Counted from the first letter of the stretch, positions 1 to 8,691 are shown. The stretch is 34,270 bases of DNA from an uncultured Shewanella sp. (GCF_947497935.1 NZ_CANMIO010000029.1:1-34270); one strand, 5' to 3'. Notes: a model not told the origin generated them from the sequence alone. Numbers and translations are program-made.

Positions 1-72
1 GATTAGCTCAGCTGGGAGAGCACCTCCCTTACAAGGAGGGGGTCACTGGTTCGAGCCCAGTATCGACCACCA
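1..72 (+). tRNA. tRNA-Val (anticodon TAC), 5' end cut by window
   Basis: The anticodon arm reads CCTCC-CTTACAA-GGAGG, giving anticodon TAC, which decodes GTA (valine). The T arm (GGTTCGAGCC) and an encoded CCA end are present. Comparison with the complete second copy shows that the first four bases (GGTC) of the acceptor stem lie before the window. A small hairpin, ATTCTTT-TCGT-AAAGAAT (72-89), follows at once and may mark the spacer of a tRNA operon transcript. Confidence 0.96.
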
Positions 73-109
73 TTCTTTTCGTAAAGAATTAAAACATTAT
101 GAAATCCCA

Positions 110-185
110 GGTCGATTAGCTCAGCTGGGAGAGCACCTCCCTTACAAGGAGGGGGTCACTGGTTCGAGCCCAGTATCGACCACCA
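110..185 (+). tRNA. tRNA-Val (anticodon TAC), complete
   Basis: A complete 76-nt cloverleaf with acceptor stem GGTCGAT/ATCGACC, D arm AGCTCAGCTGGGAGAGC, anticodon TAC in loop CTTACAA, T arm CTGGTTCGAGCCCAG and encoded CCA. It is identical to the first copy over the shared 72 bases, so this is a tandem valine tRNA pair that probably continues upstream of the window as one polycistronic tRNA transcript. Confidence 0.97.
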
Positions 186-466
186 TTCTTCTTCTCCCCT
201 TTTCAGTTTTACTTCATCAATTCTTATCCAATTCGTATATTCTATTCTTATCCGCTATAAACGATTATTCAACTAACCAAAGTTACATCTTAATCTAGTA
301 TCCAATCCCCCTTATACCTTGAATCCTAAAACTCAAAGTAATACCCGAAAGCTATAGCCACTCTCATATTGCCAATCTTTTACGCTAAATTATTTGCTTG
401 GTATTTTTGCCACTCATCACTGTTGTCTACTATTCTTTTAAGATAACCCTTCGTTGGACAAACCTT

Positions 467-694
467 ATGGCAGATGTCAGCCAATCCGCTTCATTAGCAA
501 GTATTGCGGCCTACTTAAAACTCACTTGCCAATACGATCAAGATACTGCACTGGTGGAAGCTAAATCAGTGATGAAAAATTTAGTTCAAATGCGCCAAAA
601 AGGTTTTATAACAGGTTGGTATTTTGATGAAAATGGTCACCTTGAATTGTTACCGAGTGACCAGATCATGCAGCAGATCTCTCCCAATAAATAA
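467..694 (+). CDS. small hypothetical protein (75 aa)
   Basis: I do not recognise this protein. The reading frame is open from a TTG at 398, but the ATG at 467 gives a product (MADVSQSASLASIAAYLK...) that looks like an ordinary soluble mixed-composition protein. The 23 extra residues from the TTG are hydrophobic and unlike the rest. Neither start has a clear Shine-Dalgarno sequence. The central part (roughly residues 25-50) looks helical, with a Gly-rich turn before an FDENGHLELLPSD segment. It lies alone between the tRNA genes and the 3' end of the oppositely oriented MFS gene. The stretch 186-466 holds no other gene that I can see. Confidence 0.45.
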   Translation: MADVSQSASLASIAAYLKLTCQYDQDTALVEAKSVMKNLVQMRQKGFITGWYFDENGHLELLPSDQIMQQISPNK

Positions 695-809
695 AGGGGA
701 AGAGTCAAGTATGGAATTTGAAGCAGGATAAACATAAAGCTAAAGACCCGCTCATGACTTGCGGTATAAACCGATATTGATCCCCCCTTCCTCTCAAGAC
801 ATTTTGCCG

Positions 810-2039
810 TTACTGCTCCATCAATAACGAATCTGATGTCGACTGAGGTTGGACAAGCTTATATACGACCAATACCAACACCATCAATCCCAGTAAAGAT
901 CCTAGCACTACACCTTGCCAGCCCCATACCAGCCAAAATGGCAGTAAATAGGGTCCACCGATTGAAGCACCTAAGTAATAGCTGCATAGATACAATGCCG
1001 TGGCTTTGGCACGATGTTGCTTAGCTCTATAAGCAACCCAAGCGTTACAGCTACTATGAACGAGGAAGAAACCAAACGCTGAGAGCAAAAAGCCAACAAA
1101 TATAGATCCTAAAGTATCAAATAAGGTGAGTAAAGTTCCCGCAAATAACGCCGACACGGAGCAGATAAAGACAATCTTGAGCCCAAACCTGCCCAGCCAT
1201 TTAGCCGAACAATATGAAGCATAGGTCCCGCTGAGGTAGCAAAGAAATATCAGCGTCACTTCAAAGCGGCCTAAGTTAAATGGGTTATCCATCAAATGCA
1301 GCTGAATATAACTAAACTGGTTTACCATCACCATGAAGGCCAACCCACCGACAAGGTAAATAAGCCGAAGTTTAGGATCCCCTAAATGATGACAGAAACC
1401 GTAAAAGTCAGCTTTCTTGAGCGGCCATCTACCGAGTTCAATCTCAGGTTTTTCAAAATGGCTTTTTGGTAGTAAGTAAGTCACAACAAGTGTCCCAATT
1501 AATGACACAGCTGTTAGTAGTGCCATCGCTTGTTGCCAATCTAAATACTGTGCCATTGCGCCGCCAAGCAAACGCCCAGCTATCCCCCCAACACTGTTAG
1601 CCGCGATATAGATTGCACCTGCCTTTAACAGGGCATTATTACCCAGCTCATCTTTAAAATAGGCCATCGCCATAGCAGGTACAGATGCAAGCAAGGCTCC
1701 CTGTACCATTCTAAGCTGAATCAGTTGATTAAATTCTGTGATAAAAAAGGCACAGAGATCCAGAGCAACCAAGAGGTACAGACTCACCAGGATAGGTTTT
1801 TTACGACCGACACGATCAGATAGTACCGCAAATAGTAACAATGAAAACGCCATGGTAAAGCTGGTGACTGACAACAACAACGTTGCATGGCTTGTTGCAA
1901 CAGAGAATGAATCCGCAATAAGCGGTAACATGCCTTGGACTAAATACAAGTTAATAAAAATAACCATTGAAGCAATAGATAAGCCAATGATTAGGCGGGT
2001 TTCACTACCATCTTGTTTTGCCTGAATGCGGGTATTCAT
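810..2039 (-). CDS. MFS transporter, YnfM/AraJ-like drug:H+ antiporter type
   Basis: A 409-residue polytopic inner-membrane protein of the major facilitator superfamily, with about 12 hydrophobic segments. The family signature A is visible as LSDRVGRKKPI (about residues 73-83), in the loop between TM2 and TM3. Length and pattern fit the 12-TM efflux-type MFS proteins such as YnfM. The substrate cannot be read from sequence. It is divergent from the LysR-type regulator starting at 2245, the same arrangement as E. coli ynfM-ynfL, so that regulator probably controls it. The 3' end faces the small gene ending at 694. Confidence 0.88.
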   Translation of the reverse strand: MNTRIQAKQDGSETRLIIGLSIASMVIFINLYLVQGMLPLIADSFSVATSHATLLLSVTSFTMAFSLLLFAVLSDRVGRKKPILVSLYLLVALDLCAFFITEFNQLIQLRMVQGALLASVPAMAMAYFKDELGNNALLKAGAIYIAANSVGGIAGRLLGGAMAQYLDWQQAMALLTAVSLIGTLVVTYLLPKSHFEKPEIELGRWPLKKADFYGFCHHLGDPKLRLIYLVGGLAFMVMVNQFSYIQLHLMDNPFNLGRFEVTLIFLCYLSGTYASYCSAKWLGRFGLKIVFICSVSALFAGTLLTLFDTLGSIFVGFLLSAFGFFLVHSSCNAWVAYRAKQHRAKATALYLCSYYLGASIGGPYLLPFWLVWGWQGVVLGSLLGLMVLVLVVYKLVQPQSTSDSLLMEQ

Positions 2040-2096
2040 GGGGGCTAACTCAAATTATCTCATTGTTCGATAGAATAGCAGTGGTCTCCCCATAGA

Positions 2097-2125
2097 AATA
2101 ACAACTAATAAACACCATAGTTATT
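2097..2125. promoter_or_regulatory. putative LysR operator between divergent MFS and LysR genes
   Basis: An inverted repeat AATAAC-N17-GTTATT lies in the roughly 200-bp divergent intergenic region, in an A/T-rich context with a further GTTAT at 2133-2137. LysR-type regulators usually bind interrupted dyads of the T-N11-A kind between themselves and a divergent target. The dyad is visible; its function is inferred. Confidence 0.3.
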
Positions 2126-2244
2126 GATTTTTGTTATAAAACTTTTAAGCTAGAATTCTCAGAACAAACAAAAATACACTAACAGCAATAAGCCCAACGG
2201 ATTTCAATTCGACTAGCTTATTTGCAAAACTCAGTAGAGCAAAG

Positions 2245-3126
2245 ATGGATATTAAACAGCTAAAATACCTAGATGCGTTAATTACGGCAGGTAGCTTCAC
2301 TAAGGCCGCCGAGCGGCTCAATATGGCTCAGCCTGCATTGAGTCAAAGCATTAAACGCCTCGAGCAGGAACTGGGGGTCACTCTCGTTGATAGAGGGGCA
2401 AATAAAAGCAGTAAAACGCTTTCGCTAACCGCCGAAGGCAGTGCTCTACATCAACATGCCAAGCTGATAATCAAAAATATGGCGCAAGCAGAAGCACATA
2501 TCAAATCGATGGCAAACCTGACGATGGGCGAAGTCAGAGTTGCCGTGCCTGGTATGCTAGGGTCATATTATCTACCTAGACGGTTAATGGCATTTCGTCA
2601 CCAACATTCAGAGCTTAAGTTATCCCTGTTTGAAGGCGGAACTCGGGACACTCTAAGGATGCTACAAAATGAAGATGTCGATATCGCCATCATTACCGCC
2701 AATGATCTTACCGATGAGTTTGACAGTCACCTGCTACTACAGGAGCAGATGGTCGTCGCCGTAGGTAGAGAGCACCCTTTAGCTGAGTCTGCCACAGTTT
2801 CTCTTGAAGCGTTTTTTCAACATGAACTGGTATTCTTTAAACCCGGTTACTTTCACCGAGATTGGATGCTTGAACAGGCAGAGAAATTAGGTCTTAAAGC
2901 AAATATCGCCTTTGAAACCAACCTGATTAATCTCATTAAACAAGTCGTAGCTCAGGAATATGGAATAACCAGCGTGTTAGAGATGGTGATAGAAAAACAC
3001 GACAATATCTACGCTAAGCCCTTTAATCCACCTATTTTTTTGGACTTGCATATCGCCTGGAAGAAGCAACGCCCTATCAGTCAAGCCGATAAGGCGTTCG
3101 TTGAGTTTCTGATGCAAAACCGTTAG
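2245..3126 (+). CDS. LysR-family transcriptional regulator
   Basis: The 293-residue product has the standard LysR architecture. An N-terminal winged helix-turn-helix (about 1-60: KYLDALITAGSFTKAAERLN, then AQPALSQSIKRLEQELG) is followed by a linker helix and a periplasmic-binding-protein-like effector domain (about 90-290). The length is typical. It is transcribed away from the MFS transporter gene, and autoregulation plus control of the transporter is the likely role. The co-inducer is unknown. A degenerate copy of its own 3' end lies about 60 bp downstream. Confidence 0.92.
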   Translation: MDIKQLKYLDALITAGSFTKAAERLNMAQPALSQSIKRLEQELGVTLVDRGANKSSKTLSLTAEGSALHQHAKLIIKNMAQAEAHIKSMANLTMGEVRVAVPGMLGSYYLPRRLMAFRHQHSELKLSLFEGGTRDTLRMLQNEDVDIAIITANDLTDEFDSHLLLQEQMVVAVGREHPLAESATVSLEAFFQHELVFFKPGYFHRDWMLEQAEKLGLKANIAFETNLINLIKQVVAQEYGITSVLEMVIEKHDNIYAKPFNPPIFLDLHIAWKKQRPISQADKAFVEFLMQNR

Positions 3127-3185
3127 CAAAGACCCAAGTATTTTTAGTACTCCCATGCTGCGGTAAGCGCTCTACTCCATCGTTC

Positions 3186-3243
3186 AGCCAAGCTTGACCA
3201 AGCTGATAGAGTGATCGTTGAGTTTCTGATGAAACACTGTTAA
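3186..3243 (+). pseudogene. remnant copy of the LysR gene 3' end
   Basis: Read in frame, this segment gives KLDQADRVIVEFLMKHC followed by a stop. It closely parallels the last residues of the adjacent LysR protein, QADKAFVEFLMQNR. The DNA is also similar (shared TCGTTGAGTTTCTGATG). It has no upstream coding portion, so it looks like debris of a tandem duplication or of a lost paralogue. Its last bases overlap the end of maiA. Confidence 0.55.
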
Positions 3244-3905
3244 TTAGCGTCAGCTTGGTTTTCTGGTATAGCATCAATAAACGCTTGCAACGTTAAGCAA
3301 TGTGCATTTATGCGCTCAATATTAGGGTATGGGCTCATGTCGACATTAAAACGCTTAGCATTATACACCTGAGGCACTAAACAGACGTCGGCAAGACTTG
3401 GACTATCACCAAAGCAGAAAAGCCCACTATGTTGCGCTAATTGCTTTTCCAAGGCCGTAAAGCCTTCTTGAACCCAACGGTGGTACCAGACCGTTTTTTT
3501 CTCATCTGTGATAGCGAGCTCGCTAGATAAGTATTGCAGCACTTTTAGGTTATTCAGCGGATGAATCTCGCAAGCAACCGTAAGTGCCATGGCGCGGACA
3601 GTAGCCTTATCGAATGACGAACAGGGCAGCAATGCCACCTCTGGATAAACTTCATCAAGGTATTCAATAATGGCTAAGGATTGAGTTAATACGCGCTGCT
3701 GACCATTATTTTCAATAATTAAACTAGGCACTAACTCTTGGGCATTGATCTGTTGGTATTCATCTTTATGTTGCTCACCACCATCTTTAACCAAATGTAC
3801 TGAGACTTGCTCGGCTACAAGTGACTTAAGATTCATGGCAATACGTACACGATAAGCGGCGCTGGAGCGCCAATATCCATATAATTTCATCTTAGTTGTT
3901 TCCAT
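3240..3905 (-). CDS. maiA: maleylacetoacetate isomerase
   Basis: A 221-residue zeta-class glutathione S-transferase that isomerises 4-maleylacetoacetate to 4-fumarylacetoacetate in the homogentisate branch of tyrosine catabolism. The N-terminal thioredoxin fold carries the SSAAYRVRI motif (about residues 14-22) that binds glutathione. The all-helical C-terminal domain includes SLADVCLVPQVYNAKRF. The METTK start has an AAGGAT about 10 nt upstream; an alternative ATG is five codons in (MKLYGYW) and matches the usual family start. It follows fahA after 110 bp containing a terminator hairpin, so it may be expressed at a reduced level from the fahA promoter. Confidence 0.95.
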   Translation of the reverse strand: METTKMKLYGYWRSSAAYRVRIAMNLKSLVAEQVSVHLVKDGGEQHKDEYQQINAQELVPSLIIENNGQQRVLTQSLAIIEYLDEVYPEVALLPCSSFDKATVRAMALTVACEIHPLNNLKVLQYLSSELAITDEKKTVWYHRWVQEGFTALEKQLAQHSGLFCFGDSPSLADVCLVPQVYNAKRFNVDMSPYPNIERINAHCLTLQAFIDAIPENQADAN

Positions 3906-3962
3906 ATCTCAATCATCCTTTTGCGTTGTCCAGCACTGAGTTTGCCAAGTTAAATATAACAA

Positions 3963-3990
3963 AAAGGCTAACCCCTAAGGATCAGCCTTT
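3963..3990 (-). terminator. intrinsic terminator-like hairpin between fahA and maiA
   Basis: On the minus strand this reads AAAGGCTGATCC-TTAG-GGGTTAGCCTTT followed by TTGTT. It is a 12-bp stem with two G-U pairs, a 4-nt loop and a T-rich tail. It lies 26 nt after the fahA stop and 57 nt before the maiA start, so it could terminate or attenuate transcription of the second gene. Confidence 0.65.
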
Positions 3991-4015
3991 AAACTCGTCG
4001 TCTAACAAAATACCA

Positions 4016-5002
4016 TTAAGCTTTGTATTCGACGACCTGCTGATCAATCGAACCAAAAATACTGTTGTTGTCATCATCCAGCATTTCGATACGAACACGA
4101 TCACCAAAGCCCATAAAGGATGTCGATGGTTTACCATCTGCAATGGTCTCAAGCATCCGCGTTTCTGCAAGACAGCTTGAACCAGCACTGCGATCATAAT
4201 TTGAGATAGTGCCTGAACCGATAATCGCACCCGCGCCCAATGGACGAGTTTTAGCCACGTGAGAAACTAGCTGGCTAAAGTTGAACGTCATATCAATACC
4301 CGCATTTGGACGTCCAAAAAGCTCACTGTTTAAATGTGTTATTAGTGGAAGGTGAACTTTAGAGTCCAGCCACTTATCTTCTAGCTCGTCAGGTGTCACC
4401 GCCACAGGGGAAAAGCTACTAGATGGCTTTGACTGGAAAAAGCCAAATCCCTTAGCAAGCTCACCAGGAATAAGGTTTCTTAGTGATACATCGTTCACTA
4501 ACATTAGCAACTTAATATGCTGCGCGGCATTATCGACCGTTACCCCCATGGGTACATCGTCGGTGATCACCGCAATCTCTGACTCAAAGTCTATGCCCCA
4601 CTCTTCACTACCAAGCGGGATATCAGCCTTAGGGGCAATAAAGCAGTCTGAACCACCTTGATAAACCAGAGGATCTGTCCAGAATGTTTCTGGCATCTCA
4701 GCTCCACGGGCTTTACGCACTAATTCAACATGGTTAACGTACGCGCTGCCATCGGCCCATTGATAAGCTCTTGGTAACGGAGACAAGCACTTAGACTCCT
4801 CAAAATCAACAGCGTTATCCATCATCCCCTTGTTTAATGCATCGTACAGTTCAACTAGTTGTGGGTTGAGCAGTTCCCACGCATCCATCAGTTGTTGCAT
4901 CGTATGAGCAATAGCAGGTACGGCAACGGCCTTAGTCAAATCTTTACTGACCAACATCAATTGACCATCACGGCGTCCATTATCATAACTGGCTAACTTC
5001 AT
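4016..5002 (-). CDS. fahA: fumarylacetoacetase (fumarylacetoacetate hydrolase)
   Basis: A 328-residue FAH-family hydrolase, the last step of tyrosine/homogentisate degradation: fumarylacetoacetate to fumarate and acetoacetate. Metal-ligand acidic residues typical of the fold are visible in GIDFESEIAVI (about residues 135-145). The family's glycine-rich segment RPLGAGAIIGSGTISNYD and SSCLAETRMLE are also present. The start is supported by AGGAG a few bases upstream. It heads a minus-strand unit with maiA. A CRP-like and a TYR-box-like palindrome lie 140-200 bp upstream, between it and the tyrR stop. Confidence 0.95.
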   Translation of the reverse strand: MKLASYDNGRRDGQLMLVSKDLTKAVAVPAIAHTMQQLMDAWELLNPQLVELYDALNKGMMDNAVDFEESKCLSPLPRAYQWADGSAYVNHVELVRKARGAEMPETFWTDPLVYQGGSDCFIAPKADIPLGSEEWGIDFESEIAVITDDVPMGVTVDNAAQHIKLLMLVNDVSLRNLIPGELAKGFGFFQSKPSSSFSPVAVTPDELEDKWLDSKVHLPLITHLNSELFGRPNAGIDMTFNFSQLVSHVAKTRPLGAGAIIGSGTISNYDRSAGSSCLAETRMLETIADGKPSTSFMGFGDRVRIEMLDDDNNSIFGSIDQQVVEYKA

Positions 5003-5144
5003 CCTAACTCCTAATAAATTGTGGCATAACTGCGATGCGAGTTGTTGTTATTTTGCGTTTGCAGCGAGCGTTAACCAAAATCGAAACTTGGTCATAATTT
5101 AAAAACTGACTATAGAATGACATCAACTCACTACTCAGTGGAAT

Positions 5145-5164
5145 AGTGTGAACAAAATCACACT
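5145..5164. promoter_or_regulatory. CRP-type binding site upstream of fahA
   Basis: AGTGTGA-ACAAAA-TCACACT is a perfect 7+7 palindrome matching the CRP consensus TGTGA-N6-TCACA in every half-site position. On the minus strand a possible sigma-70 promoter lies downstream (TTGATG at 5126-5121, TTTAAA at 5103-5098, 17-bp spacer). That puts the CRP centre near -62, a class I position. The site is seen; the regulation is inferred. Confidence 0.72.
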
Positions 5165-5185
5165 GAATCACTTTAACCTCGCCAG

Positions 5186-5203
5186 TGTAAACTTATAGAT
5201 ACA
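5186..5203. promoter_or_regulatory. candidate TYR box upstream of fahA
   Basis: TGTAAA-CTTATA-GATACA matches the TyrR consensus TGTAAA-N6-TTTACA fully in the left arm and in 4 of 6 positions on the right. It lies between tyrR and fahA, about 30 bp upstream of the CRP-like site relative to fahA transcription. Confidence 0.45.
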
Positions 5204-5287
5204 GCTCATAAATAATAGGCTTAGCGCAATGTTTTAGGTCGAAAGCTGCCTACCTAAGCAGCAATCAACGGCAAACTTCATTTACAC

Positions 5288-6829
5288 CTACTTTGGCTTG
5301 TTGATCTTATATTCTCTAAGTTTGTTAGCGATTGCTGTATGAGACACGCCTAACTTCTTAGCTAATTGTCGAGTACTGGGGTAAGCGGGATACAGTCTTC
5401 GCAAAAGGCTGGCTTCAAACTGTTTCATTGCTTGCTCAAGACTTCCCTCAAACTGATGGTCGAAATAACCAAAACCTTCTGCATATGAGGGTAGCTTTAG
5501 CTGTTCAACCGTGAGTTCAGCACTGCCATCCCACATAGATACGGCTCTAAAAATCGCGTTTTTAAGCTGGCGTACATTGCCAGGCCATGCATAACCTAAC
5601 AGGTGCTCACGACACTCACCTGATATACGGCGAATTGGGATCGATAGCTGCTGACTGTAATGCTCTAAAAACATCTCAGTCAGTGGGATGATATCGACTT
5701 TACGTTCACGCAAAGAAGGCACGTGGAAACTCAATACATGGATACGGTAATAAAGATCTTCTCTAAACTCGCCACTTTGGCATAACTCGGCAAGATTTTT
5801 TTGAGTCGAGCAGATAATTCGCACATCACTGCGGATCTCCTCATCGCCCCCTACCCGTCTAAAGGTACCGTCTTGTATGAATCGTAATAGCTTAACCTGA
5901 GCAGCCTTCGACATCTCGGCAATTTCATCAAGAAAAATCGTTCCGCCCTTTGCTTCCTCAATAAAGCCACGCTTGACCACATTGCCATTGCTAACAAAGC
6001 CAAAAAGCTCTTCTTCGGCGGCGCTGTCAGGCATCGCTGCACAATTAATCGCAATAAAAGGGTGTTCACGGCGCATGCTTGCATCATGGCAAGCACGAGA
6101 CATTAACTCTTTTCCAGTCCCCGTTTCACCCGTAATCAATAACGGGGCATCGAGCTGTGCCATACGGCGAGCCTGAACCAGTACCTCTTTCATCTTGTCA
6201 CTGGTTGCAAGCACATTCTCAAAACCACTAGACTGATTTTGTAAGGCGTTAAATTGTTTGCCTAAACGCGCGGGAGATTTCAGCGATACCACAGCACCGG
6301 CTAAAATAGGTGTCTCACTACCACTATCGGGTAAATAAATAGGTAACATCTCAGCTAAGTATTCATTCTCTCCGATATTCACCCGTGTCGCTTGAGCTAG
6401 GACTGTTGTTTCACTTAACCAACGGCTAAAGTTGAATCCCTGCACCCAATGATTTATTGGCTCATCTATCACTTCATGCTCGGCCATTCCAACTGTGTGT
6501 AAGGCCGATTCATTGACGATACGGATCCGTCCTTTGACATCGAGAGAGAACACAGAGTCCGGTAAGGTCTTCAATAATGTTTTTAATGCGTAATGTTCCT
6601 GTTCAGACGGCATAAATGACACCGTCCGTACATCATGTACGCCTTCTACTTTTCGAATAAGGGGGAGTAATTCACTGAGTGTATCGAAACTCACTTCGGC
6701 AAATTGTAGATACAGAAAACCTTGGTTGCTTGCATCAATAGCAAACAAATTAATCCCATAGCCTTCCATAATCAATAAGATATCTTTGGCGAGACCCACT
6801 CGGTCTAAACAGCTGACTTCCAAGCGCAT
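5288..6829 (-). CDS. tyrR: TyrR, aromatic amino acid transcriptional regulator
   Basis: A 513-residue regulator, the same length as E. coli TyrR. Order: ACT domain (about 1-70, MRLEVSCLDRVGLAKDILL), PAS domain (about 78-190), AAA+ ATPase domain (about 205-430, Walker A GETGTGKE, Walker B GGTIFLDEIAEM) and a C-terminal Fis-type helix-turn-helix (STRQLAKKLGVSHTAIANKL). The GAFTGA loop needed to contact sigma-54 is absent; the equivalent region reads FGFVSNGNVVKRG. It should therefore act on sigma-70 promoters like E. coli TyrR. It is flanked by the phenylalanine/tyrosine catabolic genes it probably controls with Tyr or Phe as effectors. Confidence 0.95.
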   Translation of the reverse strand: MRLEVSCLDRVGLAKDILLIMEGYGINLFAIDASNQGFLYLQFAEVSFDTLSELLPLIRKVEGVHDVRTVSFMPSEQEHYALKTLLKTLPDSVFSLDVKGRIRIVNESALHTVGMAEHEVIDEPINHWVQGFNFSRWLSETTVLAQATRVNIGENEYLAEMLPIYLPDSGSETPILAGAVVSLKSPARLGKQFNALQNQSSGFENVLATSDKMKEVLVQARRMAQLDAPLLITGETGTGKELMSRACHDASMRREHPFIAINCAAMPDSAAEEELFGFVSNGNVVKRGFIEEAKGGTIFLDEIAEMSKAAQVKLLRFIQDGTFRRVGGDEEIRSDVRIICSTQKNLAELCQSGEFREDLYYRIHVLSFHVPSLRERKVDIIPLTEMFLEHYSQQLSIPIRRISGECREHLLGYAWPGNVRQLKNAIFRAVSMWDGSAELTVEQLKLPSYAEGFGYFDHQFEGSLEQAMKQFEASLLRRLYPAYPSTRQLAKKLGVSHTAIANKLREYKINKPK

Positions 6830-6942
6830 ACTATTGCAGTTCCCTTTTTAAATACTCGTTATTGGGATATAACAACCATCAGAAGTGAGTTTGTACGGTT
6901 TAGGGAGTAGCCTTAAAAGCAACATCCACTTCTGTAATCGTC

Positions 6943-7206
6943 TATACCCAAGCCACCTGAAGATGCAGAGTTCAGTGGGAATTTAATCCGCTTTAAGCAA
7001 GGCGTTGATTGCAGCTAATGGTTGTTCCCTTAGCAAGATCAATAACGCAGCAGAAAGTGCATTAAAACCCATCGAAGAAGGCTTTGCGCAAGCCCACTTC
7101 ATTGTTGCACTAGCTTAAAAGGGAGTCACCATTCCTACGCTAATGCGCCTAGAATTGAACTCACGCAAGGCCTCTGAAATGAGCAGGTTCAAGTCGTTTG
7201 GGTATA
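6943..7206. mobile_element. MITE-like element with 24-bp imperfect terminal inverted repeats
   Basis: The left end begins TATACCCAAGCCACCTGAAG and the right end, read on the minus strand, begins TATACCCAAACGACTTGAAC. The 24-bp ends agree at 19 positions. The 264-bp interior has no open frame of useful size, so this is a non-autonomous element or a decayed insertion sequence. It fills the middle of the 542-bp gap between tyrR and phhB; the rest of that gap (6830-6942, 7207-7371) shows nothing else clear. The transposase family is not identified. Confidence 0.55.
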
Positions 7207-7371
7207 TACGTTAGAAGTTTATCTTTGCTGTGGCAAGTCTTGTTTACAGCTGATTTGTAACATAAAGAAAATAAAAGCGTATCAGTGGAACTAACACGCC
7301 TGTAATACTGGAGGTTTAACGAATTCATCCTGCAATAAAACTGCTATTTATAACAGTTAAAATCCTGAAAC

Positions 7372-7710
7372 TTACTGAAATAAGGTGTCAGTCTTAGCCG
7401 CCATGATAAAGTCATTCTTGTGTAGACCCTTTATTGAGTGCGACCACCAAGTTACCGTCACTTTACCCCATTCTGTTAAGATCCCTGGATGGTGAAACTC
7501 GGCTTCGGCTAAGTCAGCAAGCTTATTCGTAAACTCCATCGCTAACTTGAAGTTTTTAAACTTATACACGCGCTCCAACTGCATAACGCTATCGCGAACC
7601 TCAACGCCCCAATCGGGAATTTTTGCGATTAACTGCGCCAGTTCATCATCAGTCACTTTAGGTGCATCAGCCTGACATGCTTCACATTTCATTTGCGCTA
7701 ATTCAGTCAT
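7372..7710 (-). CDS. phhB: pterin-4-alpha-carbinolamine dehydratase
   Basis: A 112-residue PhhB/DCoH protein that dehydrates 4a-hydroxytetrahydrobiopterin, regenerating the pterin cofactor used by phenylalanine hydroxylase. The active-site motif EFHHPGI (about residues 70-76) is visible, as is the C-terminal pattern VTWWSHSIKGLHKNDFIMA. Length is typical. The start has a good ribosome-binding site (AAGGAAG). It lies 84 bp downstream of phhA on the same strand and is probably co-transcribed. Confidence 0.96.
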   Translation of the reverse strand: MTELAQMKCEACQADAPKVTDDELAQLIAKIPDWGVEVRDSVMQLERVYKFKNFKLAMEFTNKLADLAEAEFHHPGILTEWGKVTVTWWSHSIKGLHKNDFIMAAKTDTLFQ

Positions 7711-7794
7711 CTTTCTTCCTTAATTATTCTTACAACACGTAAATAATTGCTCTAGTTTATTTTTTACAGGAACGCCACTAGCAGCTCCACTTAG

Positions 7795-8586
7795 CTAACT
7801 CGCTTTGGTAGGAAACTTAGCAGAAAATAATCCCAGCTTTTTTGCCTTGTTGACTGCAGCCATAATATCCATCTCGGCGATTGTGCCCAAGTCGCTAATA
7901 TCTTCAATGGCGTAGTAGATTGGCTGCATAATATCAATCCGATAGGGTGTACGTAGCACATCAACTAAATCAAACGGCCTAATTTCAGGCTCCGGGCCCA
8001 TAACATACAGAGTCTCACCAGGGGAGCTTAAAATCCCTCCGCCATAAATTCTCAGTTCATCACTCTTAGAACGCAACAAACCAAACTCAACTGTAAACCA
8101 GTATAGCCTTGCTAAGAAAACCCGCTCCTCTTTACTCGCTGCCAGCCCCAATTGGCCATAGAGGTGAGAAAAGTGGGCAAAAGATGGATTGGTAAGTAAT
8201 GGACAGTGCCCAAATACCTCATGAAAAATATCGGGCTCTTGTAGGTAATCCAGCTCCTCTCGGCTACGAATAAAAGTTGCCACCGGAAAAGATTTATTAG
8301 CCAGAAGCTCAAAAAATTTACCAAATGAGATCAGCGCAGGAACAGCGGCTGTTTTCCAACCAGTCGTTTGTATTAAGACATCGTCAACCTCAGAGAGCTG
8401 CGGTACTCTATCGCTCGCAAGTCCAAGTTTATTCAGACCATCGAGATATTCTTGACAGGCGCGCCCCGGTAAATTGGCTCGCTGCCTTTGATAAAGCTCT
8501 GACCAAATTTCATGCTCATTTTGAGGGTAGTCAATATACCCATCGGCATCAGGCAAGCGGGCTGTATAATTTTGCTGTTTGCTCAT
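7795..8586 (-). CDS. phhA: phenylalanine-4-hydroxylase
   Basis: A 263-residue monomeric bacterial aromatic amino acid hydroxylase that converts L-phenylalanine to L-tyrosine with O2 and a tetrahydropterin. The iron ligands are visible: two histidines in HEVFGHCPLL (about residues 121-130) and the glutamate in WFTVEFGL (about 163-170). Length and the N-terminal segment (DADGYIDYPQNEHEIWSELY) fit the family. It is followed by phhB. A TYR-box-like palindrome and a possible CRP site lie upstream, suggesting joint control with fahA-maiA. Confidence 0.97.
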   Translation of the reverse strand: MSKQQNYTARLPDADGYIDYPQNEHEIWSELYQRQRANLPGRACQEYLDGLNKLGLASDRVPQLSEVDDVLIQTTGWKTAAVPALISFGKFFELLANKSFPVATFIRSREELDYLQEPDIFHEVFGHCPLLTNPSFAHFSHLYGQLGLAASKEERVFLARLYWFTVEFGLLRSKSDELRIYGGGILSSPGETLYVMGPEPEIRPFDLVDVLRTPYRIDIMQPIYYAIEDISDLGTIAEMDIMAAVNKAKKLGLFSAKFPTKAS

Positions 8587-8691
8587 AGTTATTTACTCAT
8601 TATTCTAACCAGCAGCGCAGAGCAAATTTCAAACGGATGCTCTACAGCTGATAAGGAGTGCTTACTTCATACTTAACTAAAGCAACAAAAT

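Noticed and set aside
1..185. tRNA-Val pair as an integration site of a genomic island
   Set aside because: No integrase gene and no repeated tRNA 3' end elsewhere in the window; the identical segments are simply two complete tRNA genes.
3077..3277. Minus-strand frame across the LysR 3' end and maiA 3' end
   Set aside because: It is antisense to two recognisable genes, and its apparent internal repetition only reflects the duplicated LysR 3' end.
5288..6829. TyrR as a sigma-54 activator for the promoters at 26.7-29.4 kb
   Set aside because: The GAFTGA loop is missing from its AAA+ domain, so it should not contact sigma-54.
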